A program made the translations under genes and the position numbers. This document shows, piece after piece, positions 21,020 through 30,152 of a stretch of 64,000 bases of DNA. The stretch is taken from the NCBI GenBank assembly GCA_002508705.1, contig DAYL01000019.1, positions 53,028 to 117,027 on the forward strand. The letters run 5' to 3'. Under the pieces are notes generated by a model. That model worked only from the letters and a program-made list of their open reading frames with translations. It was not told the origin of the DNA and did not search any database. This stretch comes from Methanoculleus sp. UBA374 (GTDB lineage: Archaea > Halobacteriota > Methanomicrobia > Methanomicrobiales > Methanoculleaceae). Numbering within the stretch: the stretch's first letter is position 1; each line of letters begins with the position of its first letter.

Positions 21020-21814
21020 CTATGCAGCTTTTCGGAATATCTTTTGCATCGTGTTGTACGGCGTAAAGAGGCTCTCCACCTCCCTTGAAAGGTACTCCGT
21101 TTTACCTATGATATAGAAGCCGTCGTTCGCAAGTGCGGAGTAAAAAAGGTGCGTCAGGTCATTTTTTTGCTTTTCCGTGAAGTAAATGGTGACGTTCCGA
21201 CAGGTGACGGCGTCAAGGTATCGTGCGATGGGAACGCCCGACATCAGGTCGTGTTTCCGAAACTTGACGAGGTCTTTGATGTGAGGACGCACTTCAAACT
21301 TACCATCGTCATGGCTGATAAAATGCTTGCGGATTCTCTTCTCATCCACATTTTCGAGCGCCTTTCTGTCATAGATCCCGGCCGCGGCTTTCTGCAGCAC
21401 CACGGCGTCGATATCGGTCGCGTATATCGTTACGCTGACCCCCGGATGGAGTGCCATAAGTTCGTGTACGAGGATCGCTATCGAGTAGGGCTCTTCACCC
21501 GTGGCGCAGCCGGCGCACCAGATCCTGATCGTGTCTCTCCGACGCGCAAGGTCCGGCAACACGTCCCGTCGTATCACCTCAAAGACCTCCGTGTCCCGGA
21601 AAAATTTGGTGACGTTGATGGTGAGAGCATTGCGGAGCAGATTGATCTCCTCCGGGTTTGCGAGGAGATACTTGTGATAGGCCTCGTAATCTGCAGTATT
21701 CGTCAGGCGCATCCGCGAGAGGATACGCCGTTTGATGTAATCCTCTTTATAGTTTGAACACTGGATCTGGACCAGCTTCTCGATGCTCCTCTGGAGTGAT
21801 GCAAATGCGTCCAT
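21020..21814 (-). CDS. cheR: Chemotaxis receptor methyltransferase CheR
   Basis: CheR methylates glutamates on chemoreceptors using SAM. The 264-residue protein has the N-terminal helical domain with CSNYKEDYIKRRILSRM, then NALTINVTKFFRD, the SAM signature WCAGCATGEEPYSIAI, IYATDIDA and the later CRNVTIYFTE. This is the standard single-domain length without TPR repeats. It is last of a four-gene operon (ParA, MCP, CheW, CheR), 27 bases after CheW. CheA, CheY, CheB and CheD are not in the window and must be elsewhere. Confidence 0.96.
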   Translation of the reverse strand: MDAFASLQRSIEKLVQIQCSNYKEDYIKRRILSRMRLTNTADYEAYHKYLLANPEEINLLRNALTINVTKFFRDTEVFEVIRRDVLPDLARRRDTIRIWCAGCATGEEPYSIAILVHELMALHPGVSVTIYATDIDAVVLQKAAAGIYDRKALENVDEKRIRKHFISHDDGKFEVRPHIKDLVKFRKHDLMSGVPIARYLDAVTCRNVTIYFTEKQKNDLTHLFYSALANDGFYIIGKTEYLSREVESLFTPYNTMQKIFRKAA

Positions 21815-21841
21815 GCCGTTCTTTCTCTCGTCCCGGACGCT

Positions 21842-22321
21842 TTACGGAGCGTTCTGGTAGTGCCCGATGTCGCTGATCACTTTCTGGACATTGAGCCAGA
21901 TGATGAGGGTCTCGATCTTCTCGTCATCTTCGCCCCCGATCTTGATGATTGCTTTGACGTAACTGCTGATCGACGATGTGATACCTTCATTGATGTGTTC
22001 TATCTGGTCGTCACGAACCGAAATGACGCCGTGAACATCGTCGACGATGATCCCCACGTTCGACCCGCCTGCTACGTCCGGCATCAGCACGATGATCTTT
22101 CGGCTATCGGCCTCTTCCGATTCCGGGAGCCCGAGGAGATTTCTGAGATCGATGATGTTCGTGATCTCGCCCCGCAGGTTGATGATACCCGCAAGGTACT
22201 CGGGAGCGCGGGGGAGGGGAGTGATTGGCATCATCTCCACGATCTCCCGCGCAATCTGGATGTCCAGCGCGTAGTGTTCCTCCCCGAGCTGGAACTCTAC
22301 AACGTCTACGGGTGCTGTCAT
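21842..22321 (-). CDS. cheW: Chemotaxis adaptor CheW
   Basis: CheW couples receptors to the CheA kinase. The 159-residue protein has the family pattern: FQLGEEHYALDIQIAREIVE, LPRAPEYLAGIINLRGEI, IDLRNLLGL and VGIIVDDVHGVISV. The ribosome site GAAGGAGGAGACG lies right before the ATG. It follows the receptor gene by 12 bases. No extra domain is fused. Confidence 0.97.
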   Translation of the reverse strand: MTAPVDVVEFQLGEEHYALDIQIAREIVEMMPITPLPRAPEYLAGIINLRGEITNIIDLRNLLGLPESEEADSRKIIVLMPDVAGGSNVGIIVDDVHGVISVRDDQIEHINEGITSSISSYVKAIIKIGGEDDEKIETLIIWLNVQKVISDIGHYQNAP

Positions 22322-22333
22322 CGTCTCCTCCTT

Positions 22334-25180
22334 CTAGTTAATCTTGAACTGTTTGAGTGCCGCTTCCATCTGTTCGGCCATACTTGCCAGTTCGTGAGAT
22401 GCGCTCCCGACCTCCTGCGTTGAGGCGCTGACCTCTTCTGCAAGCGCCGCCATGTCTTCGGTGCGGTCCAGGCTCTCCTTGGTCATGTGGTTGGACTCGT
22501 CCATCTTCTGCATGACATCGTTGGTGGAGCCGGCCTGGTCTTCGGTGGCCTTCGAGATCTCGGTGATGCCGTGGGCGACTACCTCCACACTGTTGACGAT
22601 CCGGTTTAAGCCCACAATGACCTTGTTGACGCTCTCGATGCCTGCCTGGATCTCCTGATGAGACGCCTGCATCGAACCGGTGGTCTTCTCGGTGCTGGCC
22701 TGGATCGTCCGGATCAGGTCCTCGATATCCTGGCTCGCACGCTTGGACTCCCCGGCAAGGTTCCGGATCTCGCCTGCGACCACGGCGAATCCACGACCGT
22801 GCTCTCCGGCGCGGGCGGCCTCGATTGCGGCGTTCAACGCAAGGAGGTTTGTCTGGTTGGCAATGTCGGCGATCAACTTGACGATATTGTTGATCTCCCG
22901 CATCTGGTTGTTGAGGGTGCTGATCTCGTCTACGGTCTGCTTGGAGATCCCCTCAACAAGCTGCATCTTCTTCGCCGCGACTTCGCCGAGCGAGGCCGCT
23001 TCTTTCCCTTCTTCCGACGCCTTTGCGGCCTGGTCCATGACCTCCTGCGACGTGCTTGCGATCTCCTCGATAGACGCCGAGAGGTCGTTGATATCCTTCC
23101 CGATCTCTTCGATCTTGTCGAGTTGCCGGCGTGCATCTTCCGACGACTGCTGTGTCGAGGTGGCAACCTGCTCGGTGGCCCGGATGATCTCGTCGGTGCT
23201 CTTGCTGACCTCTTTTGTCGTCAGGTCCACCTGGTGCCCTGTTTTTGCCACTTCTCCGAGGAGTGTGCGGATGGCGGTCAGCGAAGCGTTGTAATCGTTC
23301 TTGACGACCTGGAGCGGGTCGTCGTTTCCTGCATTCACAAACGCCGTCAGGTTGCCCTGTGCCATGGCGGCGAGTGCTTCCCCAAGCTCTTCGGCGCTTT
23401 CGGCGAGTCTCTCTTTCTCCTGCTTTGCAGTCTCCATCAGGTTTTTAACCTGCTCTTCTCTCTCCCGCTGCTCCGTGATATCGTTGTAGACGGTGAGAAC
23501 CGAGTCCAGATTGCCGGTACGGTTGAGGAGCGGGATGTTGTGCCGATCAAGGAGGTAGGTGCCGGCCGGGAACTCTATTGCTGCCTCTCCGTGGCTTGCC
23601 TGCCGTGTCCGTATAGTGTCGAGAATCCCCTGTCCCGACTGGGAACGGTATTTGAAGTCCTGTGTGGTGAGCCTCGACGCCTGGTCTTCGGTGTACCCCG
23701 AGAGTTTCAGGAACGCCTTGTTTGCCATCTTCAGGGTCGCATCAGGGTTCCAGAGGAGGATCGGCATCGGGTTCTCCTGAACCATGACGTCCGTCTGTTC
23801 CTGCAGTTCCTTGATCTCTTCCATCTCTTCCTGCTGTTTGGTCCAGTCGTTCCAGACGTAGAAGGCCATCTCGATCTCGCCTTTCTTGTCGAGGATGGGG
23901 ATGGCGTTCAGGGTGAGGTATTTCTTCACGCCGTCGGGCCACTTGACCATGACGTCGCTTCTGGCGAGTTTTTTCGTCTCGTAGCAGGTGTAGAAGTCCA
24001 CGCCGTTGAGGATGGTGATGTCGTAGTCGTAGAGTTTCTTTGCAAGGGTCTCTTCCCGGGTCCCCCGCCACATCCGGACGTACTCGTCGTTAATGTCGAT
24101 CCGGCTCTTGTCCGAGCGGAGCGTCGCGATTGCAAGCGGGTTCTGCTTGATCATCGCATCCACCCGGTATTCGGTCTTCTTGACTTCTTCCTCCTTCTCA
24201 TGGAGGTCGGTCCAGTCGTTCCAGACGTAGAAGGCCATCTCGATCTCGCCCTTCTCGTCGAGGATAGGGATGGCGTTCAGGGTGAGGTATTTCTTCACGC
24301 CGTCGGGCCACTTGACCATGACATCGCTTCGTGCCGGTTTCTTCGTCTCGTAGCAGGCGTAGAAGTGCACGTCGTTGAGGATGGTGATGTCGTAGTCGTA
24401 GAGTTTCTTTGCAAGGGTCTCTTCCCGGGTCCCCCGCCACATCCGGACGTACTCGTCGTTGATATCGATCCGGCTCTTGTCCGAGCGGAGCGTCGCGATT
24501 GCAAGCGGGTTCTGCTTGATCATCGTATCGACGCGGCGCCGTATCCGCCGGCTTTCCTCCTCCCCCTCCCGCTGCCGGGTGAGATCGTTGTAGATGATGA
24601 GGATGCTCTCGATCTCGTTCTTCTCGTCGAGAAGCGGAATGCCATACTGCTCAAGTGTATGGGTCCCCGAGGGTAATTCGACGACGACTTCCCCGTACAC
24701 GCGTTTTCTCTCCCGGATGGCCTGCCGGAGGCCGGAACCATTCAGTGAGAGTATCTTGAAGTCCGAGAGTCTCCTTGAGAGCACCTGCCCCTCCGGGATC
24801 CCGCTCATCTCGGCATAAGCAGCGTTTGCCAGGGTAATTTTGAACTGCGGGTCGACAACCAGGATGGGCATAGGGTTTTCCTGGACGATCGTCTCGGACC
24901 GCTGCCGGGCGGCTCCTGCCGCCTCCAGTCTGTTCTGGAGGTCCCGCTTCTCCTCCTGCGTCTTCTCAAGCAGCGCATTAATCGAAACTGCGAGCGGCCG
25001 AAACTCCTCCGGAACGCCGGCAAGGTCGATCTTCGCCAAGTCGTCGCCGTCGATCCCTGCGTGGAGCGCACCTTCGATGGCCTCCGGCAGTACCACCGGC
25101 CCCTGTTCTATCTTCTGTCCTGCAGTACCCGGCACAATCGGCCCGGTGAATAGTGCTTTCCTTCCAGGTTTATCGGTCAT
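22334..25180 (-). CDS. Soluble methyl-accepting chemotaxis protein with four PAS domains
   Basis: This 948-residue receptor has no transmembrane segment; residues 1-95 are polar with a coiled-coil stretch. Four PAS domains follow at about 97-210, 218-335, 341-458 and 468-580, then a HAMP-like segment ([20 protein letters not shown]). The MCP signalling hairpin has the conserved tip [33 protein letters not shown] sequence near 790-820. PAS2 and PAS3 are nearly identical copies. PAS domains commonly bind haem, flavin or small ligands, so internal redox or energy sensing is likely. The ribosome site overlaps the end of the upstream ParA gene. Confidence 0.94.
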   Translation of the reverse strand: MTDKPGRKALFTGPIVPGTAGQKIEQGPVVLPEAIEGALHAGIDGDDLAKIDLAGVPEEFRPLAVSINALLEKTQEEKRDLQNRLEAAGAARQRSETIVQENPMPILVVDPQFKITLANAAYAEMSGIPEGQVLSRRLSDFKILSLNGSGLRQAIRERKRVYGEVVVELPSGTHTLEQYGIPLLDEKNEIESILIIYNDLTRQREGEEESRRIRRRVDTMIKQNPLAIATLRSDKSRIDINDEYVRMWRGTREETLAKKLYDYDITILNDVHFYACYETKKPARSDVMVKWPDGVKKYLTLNAIPILDEKGEIEMAFYVWNDWTDLHEKEEEVKKTEYRVDAMIKQNPLAIATLRSDKSRIDINDEYVRMWRGTREETLAKKLYDYDITILNGVDFYTCYETKKLARSDVMVKWPDGVKKYLTLNAIPILDKKGEIEMAFYVWNDWTKQQEEMEEIKELQEQTDVMVQENPMPILLWNPDATLKMANKAFLKLSGYTEDQASRLTTQDFKYRSQSGQGILDTIRTRQASHGEAAIEFPAGTYLLDRHNIPLLNRTGNLDSVLTVYNDITEQREREEQVKNLMETAKQEKERLAESAEELGEALAAMAQGNLTAFVNAGNDDPLQVVKNDYNASLTAIRTLLGEVAKTGHQVDLTTKEVSKSTDEIIRATEQVATSTQQSSEDARRQLDKIEEIGKDINDLSASIEEIASTSQEVMDQAAKASEEGKEAASLGEVAAKKMQLVEGISKQTVDEISTLNNQMREINNIVKLIADIANQTNLLALNAAIEAARAGEHGRGFAVVAGEIRNLAGESKRASQDIEDLIRTIQASTEKTTGSMQASHQEIQAGIESVNKVIVGLNRIVNSVEVVAHGITEISKATEDQAGSTNDVMQKMDESNHMTKESLDRTEDMAALAEEVSASTQEVGSASHELASMAEQMEAALKQFKIN
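23840..24156 (-). repeat. Direct repeat copy 2 inside the chemoreceptor gene (PAS3)
   Basis: This 317-base segment pairs with 24209-24525 at a constant offset of 369 bases (123 codons). By hand alignment only about a dozen or so positions differ, many synonymous. It encodes receptor residues about 341-447. The near identity points to a recent tandem duplication or gene conversion. Confidence 0.9.
24209..24525 (-). repeat. Direct repeat copy 1 inside the chemoreceptor gene (PAS2)
   Basis: This is the partner of the repeat at 23840-24156, encoding receptor residues about 218-324. The most visible protein differences are a few residues around [13 protein letters not shown] versus [13 protein letters not shown]. 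That stretch lies where a PAS pocket loop may be, so the two copies could differ in ligand preference. Confidence 0.9.
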
Positions 25181-25183
25181 TGA

Positions 25184-26062
25184 TTACACCTCATCATGTT
25201 CATTGTCCAGTTCCAGGAGCGCAGTTGTTATTGCTCGGTACTCTCTGCCCGCCTCGTTTTCGGGCGCGTAGTGGGAGATTGGAAGTCCTCGTTGTTGTGA
25301 TTCATAGATTGCAGGTGAGTAGGGGACGGTGAATACCTGTTTGAACGTTTTTTTGACCTCGGATTCAAAAGTCTTCAGCCGCTCCTGCTCTTTTTCCTCT
25401 TCTGCGGAGGAGCCGGGTGAGAAGATCCGTTTCAGGAAGAGCGCGAGGCCGCGCGTTCCGGTCGCCTGGCTGCCTGAACCCTTCCAGCGGGTCAGGATGG
25501 CGAAATCCGCTACGACGTCCTCTCCGAGCATCTCTCTAATGTCATCAAAGACCATTGAAAGGGCTTCCATACCTCTGAGGGCAAAAGTACCGGAATCGAG
25601 GGTGACGATGGTGTGGTCCGCTGCGACGAGTCCATTGATGACGAACTGGCCCATGCTCGGGGGCGTATCGATCAGGATGAAGTCGTAGTTATCCCTCACC
25701 CGGGCGAGCGCCTCCTTGAGCAGCCCTGCTCTGTCCTCGATACCGTAGAGATAGGGTTCAACCCCCACGAGGTCCAGGGTTGCCGGGGCCAGGTCGATCC
25801 CTGATGCCGTAGGGATGATGATATCTTCAATCACGACGTCCGGAAATCCTTCGAACGTGCTCATGAAGACGTCGTACATGCTCAGTTCAAGGGTTTCGGG
25901 GACGATCCCGAGTCCCGTGGTGGCATTGGCCTGCGGGTCGCAGTCCACCACCAGAACGCTTTTTCCGTCTTTCTGGAGGTATCCCGCAACATTGAGGCAC
26001 GATGTCGTCTTTCCGGTGCCACCTTTGTGGTGGGCGAACGCTACAGTTGTGATATCCAGCAC
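25184..26062 (-). CDS. ParA/Soj-family ATPase of the chemotaxis operon
   Basis: The 292-residue protein has the deviant Walker A FAHHKGGTGKTT at about residues 10-20, VVDCDPQANAT, and FILIDTPPSMG as Walker B. ParA ATPases position plasmids, chromosomes or protein clusters by cycling on DNA. A charged insertion near residues 215-245 (SSAEEEKEQERLKTFESEVK) is not typical of minimal ParA. The next gene is a soluble chemoreceptor 3 bases away and no ParB is visible. A role in receptor-cluster positioning is therefore inferred. The start is GTG with GAGGG directly before it. Confidence 0.88.
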   Translation of the reverse strand: MLDITTVAFAHHKGGTGKTTSCLNVAGYLQKDGKSVLVVDCDPQANATTGLGIVPETLELSMYDVFMSTFEGFPDVVIEDIIIPTASGIDLAPATLDLVGVEPYLYGIEDRAGLLKEALARVRDNYDFILIDTPPSMGQFVINGLVAADHTIVTLDSGTFALRGMEALSMVFDDIREMLGEDVVADFAILTRWKGSGSQATGTRGLALFLKRIFSPGSSAEEEKEQERLKTFESEVKKTFKQVFTVPYSPAIYESQQRGLPISHYAPENEAGREYRAITTALLELDNEHDEV

Positions 26063-26496
26063 CCCTCAATACCACTATTTGAAATGCGGGTTATTAAACT
26101 TACTTTTATGATACTCACGTATGCGGGTTATGTTTTGGATTTTGAAATGACTGAGAAACCCTGTTAATTAATCCGGTTTGTATCTGCGAGGAACATCTGG
26201 ACGGAGGGATCGACATGAGGCAGGGGCCGGCTATTTTCTTCCCGCTCTTGTGTTCGACGGATGATAGGTGTGCAGCGACGTCTCCTGCGAGACAGGGTTG
26301 GTCCGGGCCGATCGGGAGGATGGAGCGTGCATTCACCGGACCGGCCGGAAAACGGGATGATTGCAATTTGCGCTTTTTTCACAATATATTAATATTAGCA
26401 ATCAAAATGGTGAATGAATAGAGGTGAAAGAGTAATGCGGAGGATGCCCGACCCGCGCTACACCGGCACGGTGCGCCCCTCCGGTTCTCCAAGCGA
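26063..26496. other. Intergenic region, divergent promoters and a short leader frame
   Basis: No full gene is supported in these 434 bases. AT-rich sequence at about 26085-26100 suits a minus-strand promoter for ParA. CAATATATTAATATT at 26381-26395 suits a plus-strand promoter for the lipoprotein. AGAGGTGA at 26420-26427 precedes a 29-codon frame starting ATG 26435. Open frames between 26115 and 26421 on either strand look non-coding. Confidence 0.5.
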
Positions 26497-26524
26497 ATGC
26501 CCAGCAAATACGTTGGTTTTCTGA
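26435..26524 (+). CDS. Possible 29-residue leader peptide before the lipoprotein
   Basis: An ATG at 26435 lies 7 bases after the strong ribosome site AGAGGTGA and opens a short frame beginning MRRMPDPRYTGTV. The frame runs out of phase across the lipoprotein start at 26497 and ends TGA at 26522. The lipoprotein ATG itself has no ribosome site, so the leader may bring ribosomes to it. Peptide function is unlikely; translational coupling is an inference. Confidence 0.35.
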   Translation: MRRMPDPRYTGTVRPSGSPSECPANTLVF

Positions 26525-26856
26525 TACTGATCCTTACTGTTCTCATCGGGACTGCCGGATGCTTATCTGCGACATTTGAAGCGGTGACCTACAGCGGCGA
26601 TGCCCTGCAGATCCATGTGACGAATTCCGGCGAACCTGTTGAGAACGCTGTACTCCAGGTAACGATCATGGAGGTGAGCGCGCTTGAACAGCACAAGGTC
26701 TTTTCCGAAGCACGATATGTTTACCTTGACCGTGGAGAGAACGAATATACAATCCCGATTGACCTGCAGCCCGGATCATACAGGGCCTTCCTGACCGTCT
26801 TTGTCGGTACCGAACGGAGAGCCTCCGTCATCCGCGACCTGGGGGTAGCAGCCTGA
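26497..26856 (+). CDS. Small secreted lipoprotein-like protein
   Basis: The 119-residue protein has a signal peptide ending in a lipobox (LIGTAGC, cysteine at residue 22). A single beta-sandwich-like domain follows (HVTNSGEPVENAVLQVTIME, then PGSYRAFLTVFVGTERR). That pattern resembles a small Ig-like/CARDB-type module. The likely location is the outer face of the membrane. Adenine deaminase follows after 8 bases, but a functional link is not evident. The function is unknown. Confidence 0.7.
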   Translation: MPSKYVGFLILILTVLIGTAGCLSATFEAVTYSGDALQIHVTNSGEPVENAVLQVTIMEVSALEQHKVFSEARYVYLDRGENEYTIPIDLQPGSYRAFLTVFVGTERRASVIRDLGVAA

Positions 26857-26864
26857 CCCCGGCA

Positions 26865-28511
26865 TTGCTCGCGGCGGCCCGGGGACTTGAACCGGCGGAT
26901 GCGGTCTTTTCCGCAGGTGAGGTCTTCAACCCGTTTGCGTGCGTCTGGGAGCGTGCGGACTTTGCGGTGAAGGACGGTTACGTCGTCGGCCTCGGGGAGT
27001 ACGAGGGGAAGCGGGAGTACGACCTTGCGGGGACCTACGTGGTGCCCGGGCTGATCGACGCCCACGTCCATATCGAGAGTTCTCTTCTCACGCCGGCGGA
27101 GTATGCCCGGCTCGTTCTTGCGCACGGCACGACGACGGTGATCGCCGACCCCCACGAGATCGCGAACGTCTGCGGAGCGCCGGGAATCGAGTATATACTC
27201 GCCGAAGGAGCGCGAACGCCGCTCGACATCCTGGTCATGCTCCCCTCCTGTGTCCCGGCAACGCCCCTTGATATGGGCGGCGCCGTGCTCACGGCAAAAG
27301 ACCTCGCCCGATTCCGGGGGCGGGAGGGGGTCGTCGGGCTTGCCGAGGTGATGAACGTTCCCGGCGTTCTCGCCGGGGACGGGGACCTCCGGGCAAAGAT
27401 GGATCTCTTTCCCGTGATCGACGGCCACGCACCGTGCCTCTCCGGGAAGGACCTGAACGCCTACATCGCCGCCGGGGCGAGAAGCGACCACGAGTGCACG
27501 ACTCTCGCGGAGGCAAGGGAGAAACTCCTCCGGGGAATGTACGTCATGATCCGGGAGGGGTCGACGGAGAAAAACCTCCGGGACCTCCTGCCGCTCGTGA
27601 ACGCCTGCACGGCGCCGCGGTGCTGCTTTGCCACCGACGACCGGCACGCCGACATGCTTGTCGGGGAAGGGCATATCGATGATTGTGTGAGAAAGGCGGT
27701 TGCAGGCGGCCTCAAAGTCGAGCAGGCGCTCCGTATGGCCACGCTCTCCGCTGCCGGGCGGTTCGGGCTCTCTGACCGGGGCGCCCTCGCTCCCGGGAGG
27801 ATCGCCGACTTCTGCGTCGTCGACGACCCCGATCGTTTCCGTGTCGTGCGGACGTTCAAGCGCGGCGTCGAGGTGGTCGACGCCGGTTACCGCCCGCCGG
27901 TCTGTCCTGCGGCACCCATGCACGCCCGCGTCCCGGGACCCCGCGACATCCGGATCACCGGCCGGGGAGAGGCGCGGGTGATCGGGATCGTGCCCGGGCA
28001 GATCGTGACCCGGGACCTGCGCTGTCCGGTGGACGCCGCCGCGGTCCCGGACACCGACCGCGATATCCTTAAAGCGGTCGTCACCGACCGTTACCGGGCG
28101 AACGGCTCCGGTGTCGGGCTTGTTCACGGCTTCGGGCTGCAGAATGGAGCGATAGCGGGGTCGGTCTCCCACGATTCCCACAACATCGTCGCCGTCGGGG
28201 TCGGCGACGCGGATATCATTCACGCCGTCGGCGAGGTGGTCCGGCTCGGCGGGGGGCTTGCGGCGGTCTCCGGCAATGACAGGACCGTGCTTCCTCTCGA
28301 GTGCGCCGGGCTCATGTCGGCGCTCCCCCACGATGAGGTCGTGAGACGCCTTGCGGCTCTTGAGGCGCATGCCCGACGGCTCGGAGCGGTCGAGAATCCC
28401 TTTATGTACCTTTCGTTCCTCGCCCTGACCGTCATCCCGGAGGTGCGGGTCACGGAGCGGGGAGTTTTCGACGTCCGGGCCTTTGCGGACGTCCCGATCT
28501 TCTGCGAGTGA
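26865..28511 (+). CDS. ade: Adenine deaminase
   Basis: Adenine deaminase converts adenine to hypoxanthine in purine salvage. The 548-residue amidohydrolase has the metal motif GLIDAHVHIESSLLTPAEYA at about 62-80. It continues HGTTTVIADPHEIANVCG, EVMNVPGVLAGD, DGHAPCLSG and FATDDRHADML. The C-terminal domain has SHDSHNIVAVG and AVSGNDRTVLPL. Length and motif order fit the Ade family rather than other amidohydrolases. The start is a TTG codon; an upstream non-ATG start cannot be excluded. Confidence 0.95.
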   Translation: MLAAARGLEPADAVFSAGEVFNPFACVWERADFAVKDGYVVGLGEYEGKREYDLAGTYVVPGLIDAHVHIESSLLTPAEYARLVLAHGTTTVIADPHEIANVCGAPGIEYILAEGARTPLDILVMLPSCVPATPLDMGGAVLTAKDLARFRGREGVVGLAEVMNVPGVLAGDGDLRAKMDLFPVIDGHAPCLSGKDLNAYIAAGARSDHECTTLAEAREKLLRGMYVMIREGSTEKNLRDLLPLVNACTAPRCCFATDDRHADMLVGEGHIDDCVRKAVAGGLKVEQALRMATLSAAGRFGLSDRGALAPGRIADFCVVDDPDRFRVVRTFKRGVEVVDAGYRPPVCPAAPMHARVPGPRDIRITGRGEARVIGIVPGQIVTRDLRCPVDAAAVPDTDRDILKAVVTDRYRANGSGVGLVHGFGLQNGAIAGSVSHDSHNIVAVGVGDADIIHAVGEVVRLGGGLAAVSGNDRTVLPLECAGLMSALPHDEVVRRLAALEAHARRLGAVENPFMYLSFLALTVIPEVRVTERGVFDVRAFADVPIFCE

Positions 28512-28695
28512 AGAGGGGGCGGGAGAGCACCTGACAGATGCTCTTTCTCTCACAATCAATCGTTTTTGGCGTTCGGTTGTCTCGACGGGTGGGCAGCCGG
28601 ACGAGAGGGGAGGAATGGTGATGCAGAAAAGAGAAAACGGGCCACCGTTCCTTTCCAGGTTCGGTGGCCGGGGACGAGTCGCTGCTGAATACAGG

Positions 28696-29787
28696 TCACT
28701 CGTCGTCTTTCTTGGGCTCCTTTTGGTCTTTTGATCCTGAACGGGCCGTCTCTTCCGTAAGGGCCGGGGCGTCATCGGCATTGAGGTTCTTGAGGGCGGG
28801 GCAGGCCCCGGCCTGCACTTCCTCCACCACCGGACAGGTTCCGGTGCGCCGGTTCCGGATCATGGATGCGACGACGGCCACCCCCAGGATCAGGAGGATG
28901 ACGGCAAGTGAGACCTCCACCGGGACGTGGTAGATATCGGCGATCAGCATCTTGACACCGACAAAGCTGAGGATACCGGCCAGACCGTACTTCAGGTAGC
29001 AGAAGGCGTTCATGATGTGCGCCAGCGCGAAGTACATCGACCTCAGGCCGAGAATGGCAAAGGCATTGGAGCTGAACACGATGAACGAGTTGGTGGTGAT
29101 GCCGATGACGGCGGGGATGGAATCCACCGCGAACATGATGTCGGTGGTCTCCACCACCAGCAGGGTCACGAACATGGGGGTGGCCCAGAGCACCGTCCTG
29201 CCGGTCCGGTCCGGCTTCCTGACGAAGAACCTGTCGCCTTCGTAGTCCCGGGTGACCGGCATGATCTTCCTGAACCCGCGGACCAGGATGTTCTTGTCCG
29301 GCTCGACCGTTGTCTCCTCCTTCTTGACTACCATCCTGATGCCGGTGAGGATCAGGAAGGCGCCGAAGATGTAGAGCACCCAGGAGAACCTCTCCACCAG
29401 CGCCACACCTGCCATGATGAACGCCAGACGGAACACCAGAGCCCCTATGACGCCGTAGAACAGCACCTTATGCTGGTCCTTTGCTGGCACGCAGAATGCG
29501 GCGAATATGATGACGAAGACGAAGAGATTGTCGACGCTCAGCATCAGTTCCATGATGTAGCCGGTGGTGAACTCCAGCCCGGCCTGGGGCCCCATCCAGG
29601 CATATATCCCGATATTGAAGATCACCGCGGCGAAGATGAAGACGGCGACCTGTAAGAGCGCCTCCCTTGGTTTTATGACATGGGCCTTGCGGTTGAAGAC
29701 GCCGAGGTCCAATGCCAGGAGCGCCACTATGCTGATGATGAATACGATCCACGCTGCGTCCATTATTTCTGTCATAGGATCACTCAA
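28696..29787 (-). CDS. TerC family integral membrane protein
   Basis: The 363-residue protein has about nine transmembrane segments. It shows the TerC motifs MELMLSVDNLFVFVIIFAAF and VVETTDIMFAVDSIPAVIGI, whose acidic residues inside membrane segments probably bind metal. The C-terminal tail is charged and holds two cysteines (GTCPVVEEVQAGACP). TerC/Alx proteins export Mn2+ or assist metalation of secreted enzymes. Which ion is moved here is unknown. The gene stands alone. Confidence 0.92.
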   Translation of the reverse strand: MSDPMTEIMDAAWIVFIISIVALLALDLGVFNRKAHVIKPREALLQVAVFIFAAVIFNIGIYAWMGPQAGLEFTTGYIMELMLSVDNLFVFVIIFAAFCVPAKDQHKVLFYGVIGALVFRLAFIMAGVALVERFSWVLYIFGAFLILTGIRMVVKKEETTVEPDKNILVRGFRKIMPVTRDYEGDRFFVRKPDRTGRTVLWATPMFVTLLVVETTDIMFAVDSIPAVIGITTNSFIVFSSNAFAILGLRSMYFALAHIMNAFCYLKYGLAGILSFVGVKMLIADIYHVPVEVSLAVILLILGVAVVASMIRNRRTGTCPVVEEVQAGACPALKNLNADDAPALTEETARSGSKDQKEPKKDDE

Positions 29788-30152
29788 CCCGGGGCATCGT
29801 CCCGGTCACGCCAGGATGCCTGTGGGATAAAACGGGGCGGAAATAGAACTTAAGATCGGCTTTGCTTGAGATTCCGGGCGACATCATCGTTCCCGGGCCA
29901 CACCTGCCATAGGCAACGTAGCCCCCTTTAGAACTCTCTTCAAGGTGTCCCCTCTTGTGCGGATTTGCGGGAGCGGATCGTCGAAAAACCCTCCCTGACG
30001 GAAGTACCTTTATCAAAATCTCGATCAGGCAATATCTCAGTTCTTCGGTGACCGGTCCCGCACCCCATCGTCTCACCTGATCATTTCTGCTCCCCCGTCG
30101 AAAATACTTTCTGCCCCGTTCCTGCGTCGCACTTGAAACCGCTCCAGCCCTC
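29788..30152. other. Intergenic region with no supported gene
   Basis: These 365 bases lie between two minus-strand genes. CTTTATCAAAA near 30008-30018 (plus-strand reading) is AT-rich but not a convincing promoter for terC, which reads the other way. I see no RNA gene, repeat or insertion element. Confidence 0.4.

Noticed and set aside
22658..24676. Long plus-strand open frame (672 codons) opposite the chemoreceptor
   Set aside because: It is antisense to a clear PAS/MCP gene, and its protein is Leu/Val/Asp-rich without any motif. High GC creates such mirror frames.
26115..26421. Small genes in the gap upstream of the lipoprotein
   Set aside because: Frames on both strands overlap each other, have no ribosome site and no protein-like pattern.
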